Source: Spirochaetia bacterium (GTDB lineage: Bacteria > Spirochaetota > Spirochaetia > Treponematales > Treponemataceae). Taken from it: a stretch of DNA of 11,291 nt. The position numbers and the translations under genes are program-made. Positions 6,965 to 11,291 of the stretch are shown one piece after another. How positions within the stretch are numbered: the first letter of the stretch is position 1; every line of letters begins with the position of its first letter. Location of the stretch: assembly GCA_900769325.1 (NCBI GenBank), contig CAAGGF010000129.1, positions 1 to 11,291 of the forward strand. Reading direction: 5' to 3'. The notes beneath the pieces are model-generated. The model had not been told where the DNA came from. It worked only from the letters and a program-made list of their open reading frames with translations, and made no database searches.

Positions 6965-6982
6965 GTTCCCAAAATAGAGAAC
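6965..6982. promoter_or_regulatory. Imperfect palindrome at the higBA start site (candidate HigA operator)
   Basis: An 18-base imperfect palindrome has outer half-sites GTTC at 6965-6968 and GAAC at 6979-6982, and a further matched pair inside. It covers the predicted transcription start of higBA, where the HTH antitoxin would block the promoter. A related half-site, GTTCCCC, recurs at 6938-6944 beside the toxin start. Confidence 0.45.
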
Positions 6983-6988
6983 ATTATA

Positions 6989-7017
6989 AATATACTATCG
7001 GCTTTCTTTATTGTCAA
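6989..7017 (-). promoter_or_regulatory. Sigma70 promoter of the higBA operon
   Basis: On the - strand, a perfect TTGACA (7017 down to 7012) is followed after exactly 17 bases by TATATT (6994 down to 6989). Transcription would begin near 6982 and read into higB at 6928. An imperfect palindrome lies exactly at the predicted start. Confidence 0.7.
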
Positions 7018-7050
7018 TAATAATATTTATAAATGCAAAATCTCTTAAAT

Positions 7051-7084
7051 TATGATAAAATAGATATAATTATCTGAGAGGAAG
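7051..7084 (+). promoter_or_regulatory. Weak promoter-like boxes and ribosome binding site of hsdR
   Basis: TATGAT (7051-7056) and TATAAT (7065-7070) are possible -10 boxes in the divergent region. Neither has a clear -35. GAGAGGAAG at 7076-7084 is a strong Shine-Dalgarno five bases before the ATG at 7090, which fixes the hsdR start. Confidence 0.4.
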
Positions 7085-7089
7085 CCTTT

Positions 7090-8373
7090 ATGTCCGATTA
7101 CAACGAAACATCTTATGAAAATGCGCTGATAGAATTATTTACATCAACTCTTGGTTATGAACATGTCTACGGCCCGGACATTGAACGCAATTTTTATTCA
7201 CCCCTCTACGATTCTGTGCTTGAAGATTCTATCCACCGCATTAATTCTGATGCATCGCCTGCTGCAATAGACGAGGCACTTCTTAAACTCCGCAATTTTG
7301 AAAACGCTGAACTTGTAAAAAAGAATGCTCTTTTTATGGAATACCTGCAAAACGGCATAGAAGTAAGCTATCATCAAAACGGCGAGACTAAATCTGAAAT
7401 CATCTACATTGCAGACTTTGAAAATGCAGGCAAGCCTGGCGACAAAAACTCTTACATCGTTGCAAATCAGTGGACATTTATAGAAAACTCAAACAAGAGG
7501 CCTGACATTCTGCTTTTCTTAAACGGACTTCCTGTCTGCCTTTTTGAATTAAAATCTCCAAGCCGTGAGCAGACCGATGCAAGCGAAGCGTACACACAGA
7601 TCCGCAATTACATACATGAGATTCCTTCCATGTTCATTTACAACTGTATCTGCGTAATGAGCGACCAGCTTACAAGCAAGGCGGGAACCATCACAAGTGG
7701 TGAAGACCGTTTTATGGAATGGAAGACAAAAGACGGCAACATGGAATCCAAGGCCTTTGCGGATTTTACAACTTTCTTTGAAGGCATTTTCCAGAAAGAT
7801 CGCCTGCTTGATATCATCAAAAATTTTATCTGTTTTAATAATGACGGAATTAATTCTTATAAAATTCTTGCAGGCTACCATCAGTATTTTGCAGTAAAAA
7901 AAGCTGTTGAGCGCACAAAGCTAGCTGTAAGCGGTGATGGAAAAATTGGTGTCTTCTGGCATACTCAAGGGTCTGGAAAATCTCTTTCTATGGTTTTCTA
8001 TGCTCACCTTTTGCAGCAGAATATCGACTCGCAGACTATCGTTGTGATTACAGACCGGAACGATTTGGATAATCAGCTTTATACTCAGTTTTGTAATTGT
8101 GCAGATTTCTTACGCCAAGAACCTGTTCAAGCAAAGAGCCGCGAGGATCTGAAAAACCTTCTTGAAGGTCGCAAGGCCAATGGCATTATCTTTACTACAA
8201 TGCAGAAATTCGAAGAAGGTGAAGGTGCTTTAAGTGACAGGCGAAATATCATTGTAATGGCGGATGAAGCTCACCGCGGCCAGTACGGACTTACAGAGAA
8301 AATTAAAACTTCAAAAGATGAACAGGGAAACCTGATTGCACACCGTAACCGGTACTGCCCGAATTATCCGTGA
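7090..8373 (+). pseudogene. hsdR: HsdR fragment 1: nuclease domain and first RecA lobe
   Basis: 427 codons from the true hsdR start. The N-terminal PD-(D/E)XK nuclease is intact: D139 (RPDILLF), then E153-L-K155 (FELK), then a Q-motif-like QIRNYI. The helicase Walker A is GSGKS with K297, and the Walker B is the DEAH box at 392-395 (MADEAHRGQYGLTEK). True HsdR sequence ends near codon 417; the last residues up to the stop at 8371-8373 are out-of-frame. If expressed, it would be a nuclease domain with half a helicase. Confidence 0.85.
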
Positions 8374-9175
8374 CAGTCTTCCAAACGCAAGCTATATCGG
8401 TTTTACAGGAACTCCAATTTCTCGTGAAGACCGCAGCACTATCGAAGTATTTGGCGATTACATTGATGTTTATGATATGACCCAGGCGGTTCTTGATGGA
8501 GCAACCCGTCCTGTGTATTACGAAAGCCGCGTTATTAAACTCAAACTTGATGATAAAGTTCTAGCCCAGATTGATGCAGAATACTCAGCCCTTGCAAATA
8601 ATGCTGATGAAGAAGTAATCGAAAAGAGTAAGCGCGAACTTGGCAAGATGGAAGAAATCCTTGGCCACGAAAAAACAATCAATTCTCTTGTTGATGATAT
8701 CCTGAATCACTACGAAAACGAGCGCCAGTATCTTTATACCGGAAAAGCAATGATTGTTGCATATAACCGTTCCATTGCGATGAAGATTTTTAATCGTATT
8801 TTGGAATTGAGACCTTCTTGGGCGGGAACAACATCGCAGGTTACAGTTGGCTCAAAGCAGATTACTGTGCCAGGCGACGATGCTCGAATTGCTATTGTAA
8901 TGACCGAAAGTAATAAAGATCCGGAAGAATGGCGCGCAATAATTGGAAATAAAACACGAAAGCAGGAACTTGCAACCCGCTTCAAAGATAATGACAGCCC
9001 GCTTAAAATTGCCATAGTCGTAGATATGTGGCTCACCGGCTTTGATGTTCCGTCTCTTGCTACAATGTATGTTTACAAACCAATGGAAAGCTACAACCTT
9101 ATGCAGGCAATCGCTCGCGTAAACGGAACATCCTTCGGATGTTCATCGAGTTTGCTACGCAAACTCGCAGCATGA
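8336..9175 (+). pseudogene. hsdR: HsdR fragment 2: second half of the helicase
   Basis: This continues hsdR in the next frame. TGTARIIRDSLPNASYIGFTGTPIS carries helicase motif III. Further on, VDMWLTGFDVPSLATMYVYK and then MQAIARVN carry motifs V and VI. The authentic part ends at N (9122-9124). The remaining residues to the TGA at 9173-9175 come from the inserted hairpin array. No plausible native start exists, since the frame opens inside the gene. Confidence 0.85.
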
Positions 9176-9228
9176 AAGCGAGTTTTTGCAAAGCAAAAAC
9201 TCGGTAAGCAAGCGATAGCTTGCGACGA
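9125..9228. repeat. Array of four hairpins inserted in hsdR
   Basis: Four back-to-back stem-loops fill 104 bases. GAACATCC 9126-9133 pairs with 9137-9144 (loop 3). CGAGTTTGC 9147-9155 pairs with 9159-9167 (loop 3). CGAGTTTTTGC 9179-9189 pairs with 9193-9203 (loop 3). GCAAGC 9208-9213 pairs with 9218-9223 (loop GATA). All stems are perfect. Hairpins two and three share the CGAG...CTCG outer stem and look like variants of one unit. The array replaces a conserved part of hsdR, so it behaves as an insertion-deletion by a small non-coding palindromic element. It has no ORF or transposase. Confidence 0.75.
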
Positions 9229-9504
9229 ATTGCCAGCGCGCTAAAACAGGCAATGAACGATTACACTGTTCGCGACCGCCAGAACTACGGAGAAATGGAT
9301 GTTGCAAAACGTGCTTATCCAAAGTTCCAAGAAAAACTTAAAATCTGCCGTGATCTTTTCTTTGGTTATGATTACACACCATTTTACGAGGGGTCAGACC
9401 TTCAGCGCGGTATGACAAACAGCGGAGCTGTAAACTTTATTGTTGCTCCAGATAAAGAAGAACAGAAGCAGGCATTTATAAAAGAAGCACTCATGCTCAA
9501 ATAG
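9229..9504 (+). pseudogene. hsdR: HsdR fragment 3: region after the helicase
   Basis: Authentic HsdR sequence resumes at IASALKQAMNDYTVRDRQ (from 9229) and runs to ALMLK before the TAG at 9502-9504. It corresponds to the segment linking the helicase to the C-terminal region. The frame is the same as that of fragment 4, so the TAG is a simple nonsense change, most probably from CAG. Confidence 0.8.
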
Positions 9505-10362
9505 GCACTTTCTCTTTGTTCTTCAATGGTAAAACAGAACATGCATCTTGAAGCTGCATTCTTTGAATCTGTCCGAGTTCTTGTAATGCGCATTCTGTAT
9601 AATCCATCTGGCAAAAAGTTCTCTCTCAAAGAAATCAATGACCGCATAAATGAACTTCTAAAACAGACTGTAAAATCAGATGGTGTTATAAATCTTTTCT
9701 CTGATGTAGGCGAAAAAGTAAATCTTTTTGATCCAGCCTTCCTTGAAAATATCAGCAAGATGAAAGAAAAGAACCTCGCTGTAGAAATGCTCAAAAAACT
9801 GATTGATGAGCAGGTCAAAGTATACAAACGAACAAACCTTGTAAAATCAGAAGCCTTCAGCGAACTTATTCAGCAAACTTTGAACCGCTATTTGAACGGA
9901 ATGCTTACAAACGAAGAAGTAATTCAGGAACTTCTTCACCTTGCAAAAGAAATGCTGCACGCAAGCGAAGAAGGAAACAAACTCGGTCTCACTGATGAAG
10001 AACTTGCCTTCTATGACGCACTCACAAAGCCTGAAGCCGTAAAGGATTTCTATTCTAATGAAGACCTTGTTGCCCTTACAAAACAGCTGACAGAAACCCT
10101 TCGCAAAAACAAAACAATCGACTGGCAGAAAAAAGAATCAGCACGTGCCAAAATGCGGATGATTGTAAAAAAGCTTTTGAAAAAATACAAATATCCGCCA
10201 GAAGGTCAGGAAGATGCCCTCAAAACAGTAATCAGCCAGTGCGAACTTTGGACCGATAATGTTGCAGATTTTGAGGAAGCCGATAATTCAGTTTCGTATT
10301 CAATGAATGATAACTATGGAATGTTGAAAGCGGCAGAACCAAATCCAGATTACGGAAAATAA
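9505..10362 (+). pseudogene. hsdR: HsdR fragment 4: C-terminal region
   Basis: In frame with fragment 3 across the TAG: ALSLCSSMVKQNMHLEAAF follows directly. The rest is the mainly helical C-terminal region that binds the methyltransferase core, with E-Q-V-K-VYKRTNLVKSEAF and a closing PEGQEDALKTVISQ. An ATG at 9526 could start a fragment but has no ribosome binding site. The natural stop is TAA at 10360-10362. Confidence 0.8.
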
Positions 10363-10369
10363 AAAATTC

Positions 10370-10381
10370 CCAAAATTTTGG
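10370..10381. repeat. 12-bp perfect palindrome after hsdR
   Basis: CCAAAATTTTGG lies eight bases after the hsdR stop. With no loop and no T run it is a poor terminator; it could be a protein site or chance. Confidence 0.3.
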
Positions 10382-10430
10382 AGCAGTTCATTCCGCCCCC
10401 CAGACCCTCTAAAAACTTATTTTCCTAGTA

Positions 10431-10498
10431 TCATCCCGAACTTGTTTCGGGATCTATACATTATATATGGTACAGATTCTGAAACTAGTTCAGAATGA
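10431..10498. repeat. Bipartite palindromic intergenic repeat
   Basis: The 25-base arm at 10431-10455 (begins TCATCCCGAAC, ends CGGGATCT) is the imperfect reverse complement of the arm at 10474-10498 (begins AGATTCTGAAAC, ends CAGAATGA), with five mismatches. Each arm is also a small hairpin by itself: ATCCCGAA with TTTCGGGAT, and ATTCTGAA with TTCAGAAT. The mismatches between arms are compensated within each arm, so each hairpin stays paired. The 18-base centre is AT-rich. This has the build of a dispersed extragenic palindromic repeat or a tiny non-autonomous element. Confidence 0.65.
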
Positions 10499-10575
10499 CA
10501 TTAGTTTTTAGACAATCTCCCCTTCTCTCACTACTTTAGCAACAACTCGTCATTTATTGAAAAACACCCAAACTT

Positions 10576-11073
10576 GTGATACGGGCACGAAGCGACGAAA
10601 AAAAAAGAAGAACGTCTCAACGAAATAAAAACCGCAGCAGAAACACTTTTTGCCTCCGCACCATACGGCGAAATCACCCTTACGACAATTGCAGAAAAAC
10701 TCGGCTGGTCGCGGGCAAACCTCTACAAATACGTTACGACAAAAGAAGAAATCTTCCTCGAAATTGCCAAAGACAAAATGACAGCCTATTACACAGCTCT
10801 ACTTTCCGCCTTGCCTTATTCAAAAAAAATTATTACTCCTTTACCGACACACTAAGCGACCGCCTTTCCAAAATGCTCAGCAGCACAAGCAAAGTCGCCT
10901 ACAAACTCCAGCTTGACATACTTTTTTTCGCCTCTTCCTCCGCCATCTGCTGCTACAAAAATCCCCTCGTCCAGGAAGCCCTCCTCCAGATACAAGTCAT
11001 CCCGCCCGCCATGGACTTTTACACCGACATGAAAGACTTTGTTTTAATGCGCATCAAATGGCTTGAAAAGTAA
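10576..11073 (+). pseudogene. TetR-type regulator with two compensating poly-A frame slips
   Basis: The open frame from GTG 10576 to TAA 11073 has 165 codons, but its middle third is nonsense. In the next frame, 10607-10825 encodes a classic TetR DNA-binding domain (EERLNEIKTAAETLF, then TTIAEKLGWSRANLYKYV, then TKEEIFLEIAKDK). The GTG frame resumes as NYYSFTDTLSDRLSKML and runs to the end. The frame switches at nine A's (10598-10606; eight would keep frame) and back at eight A's (10822-10829; nine would keep frame). So one A has been gained and one lost. The repaired protein would be a 165-aa one-domain-plus-effector regulator, short for TetR. No good ribosome binding site precedes the GTG. 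Slippage, phase variation or read errors could all explain it. Confidence 0.7.
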
Positions 11074-11291
11074 ACTACAGCGGAGAAAGTTGAATCTTTT
11101 ACATTCGGGCGTTCCCCTTCGGTCGTCCGTTCGCATACGCTCGCAGGCTGGACGAGAATCATTTTCGCCATACTCACCCGACACAGATTAAATAAACATT
11201 GAAAATTACTTCAACTTTTCTGCTGAAATATTTTGATTTTCTGCTATTGTAATTGAATTAATTTTTCAAACATTTTCAAATTAAAGTAACA
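11074..11291. other. Non-coding tail with a GC-rich fold
   Basis: No gene is seen. A GC-rich block at about 11106-11156 stands out from the AT-rich rest. It contains TCGTCC 11123-11128 pairing with GGACGA 11150-11155 around a 21-base inner segment rich in CGC/GCG words. It may be another dispersed repeat, or a terminator for the TetR gene without a clear U-run. From 11170 to the end the sequence is AT-rich and without visible signal. Confidence 0.35.

Larger units (their letters stand above)
7090..10362 (+). pseudogene. hsdR: Type I restriction endonuclease subunit HsdR, broken by three lesions
   Basis: Motor and nuclease subunit of a type I restriction enzyme. The pieces, read in order, form a nearly complete HsdR: N-terminal nuclease, DEAD-box helicase and C-terminal coupling region. 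Three breaks interrupt it. (1) Near 8338-8346 the frame changes; restoring two bases in the CACACC tract, or removing one base, rejoins the frame as ...IAHTVTGTARIIRDS. (2) At 9125-9228 a 104-base hairpin array stands where about 16 codons (the RVF...VVDYIG region after QAIARVN) are expected; it adds a TGA at 9173-9175 and shifts frame. (3) At 9502-9504 TAG lies where CAG would give LMLKQALSLCSSM. A full-length product cannot be made, so restriction by this gene is lost unless the lesions are assembly errors. Lesion 2 is too structured to be a sequencing error. Confidence 0.9.

Noticed and set aside
7549..7897. Several open frames on both strands within the hsdR nuclease domain
   Set aside because: They are shadow frames of hsdR with no family resemblance or translation signals.
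9125..9228. A small intron or intein in hsdR
   Set aside because: It is far too short for a group I or II intron, has no intein motifs, and removing it does not restore the missing conserved codons or the frame.
11085..11219. Inverted repeat of AAAGTTGAA near 11086-11094 and its complement near 11210-11218 as ends of a mobile element
   Set aside because: The arms are only nine bases, AT-rich, with no ORF or target duplication between them; chance is a fair explanation.

Overview
The window looks like an accessory, defence-type island in a moderately AT-rich bacterium. A host-associated spirochaete such as Treponema is my best guess. It rests on the style of the HsdR, HigA and ATPase proteins and on the many extragenic palindromes. 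It is an impression, not a proof, because no rRNA, tRNA or housekeeping gene is present to settle it.

Layout. A short regulatory region (1-207) carries a strong sigma70-type promoter wrapped in a perfect 13-bp inverted repeat. It drives an AAA ATPase of the DUF4143 type (208-1425). The stop codon of that gene adjoins the Shine-Dalgarno of hsdS (1437-2573), a type I restriction-modification specificity subunit with two target-recognition halves. Two bases after hsdS comes a small PD-(D/E)XK nuclease-like gene (2576-3034). Then follows a 712-aa ABC-type AAA_13 ATPase with a CPFC hook and a candidate RxxxE...H anticodon-nuclease-like arrangement (3103-5241). All of these are on the + strand and probably form one transcription unit or two.

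A GC-rich, hairpin-rich element (5213-5357) and two tandem AT-rich palindromic repeats (5362-5439) separate this block from a convergent higBA toxin-antitoxin pair on the - strand (6928 down to 5436). The antitoxin there is an HTH domain fused to an ImmA/IrrE metallopeptidase. On the + strand, divergent from higBA, lies hsdR (7090-10362). It is wrecked by three separate lesions: a frameshift near 8340, a 104-bp array of four hairpins replacing about 16 codons at 9125-9228, and an in-frame amber codon at 9502-9504. A two-part palindromic repeat (10431-10498) precedes a TetR-type regulator (10576-11073), whose two poly-A tracts carry opposite one-base slips.

How it fits together. This is part of a type I restriction-modification locus (hsdS and hsdR; no hsdM in the window) loaded with cargo: a two-gene nuclease plus ATPase module, a toxin-antitoxin pair and a DUF4143 ATPase. 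Restriction has apparently been lost through hsdR decay, while specificity and the cargo genes remain open. The most interesting candidate system is the 2576-5241 pair (PD-(D/E)XK protein plus AAA_13 ATPase of the PrrC/RloC kind). It may act as a defence unit that guards, or has outlived, its partner restriction enzyme. That role is inference from domains and context.
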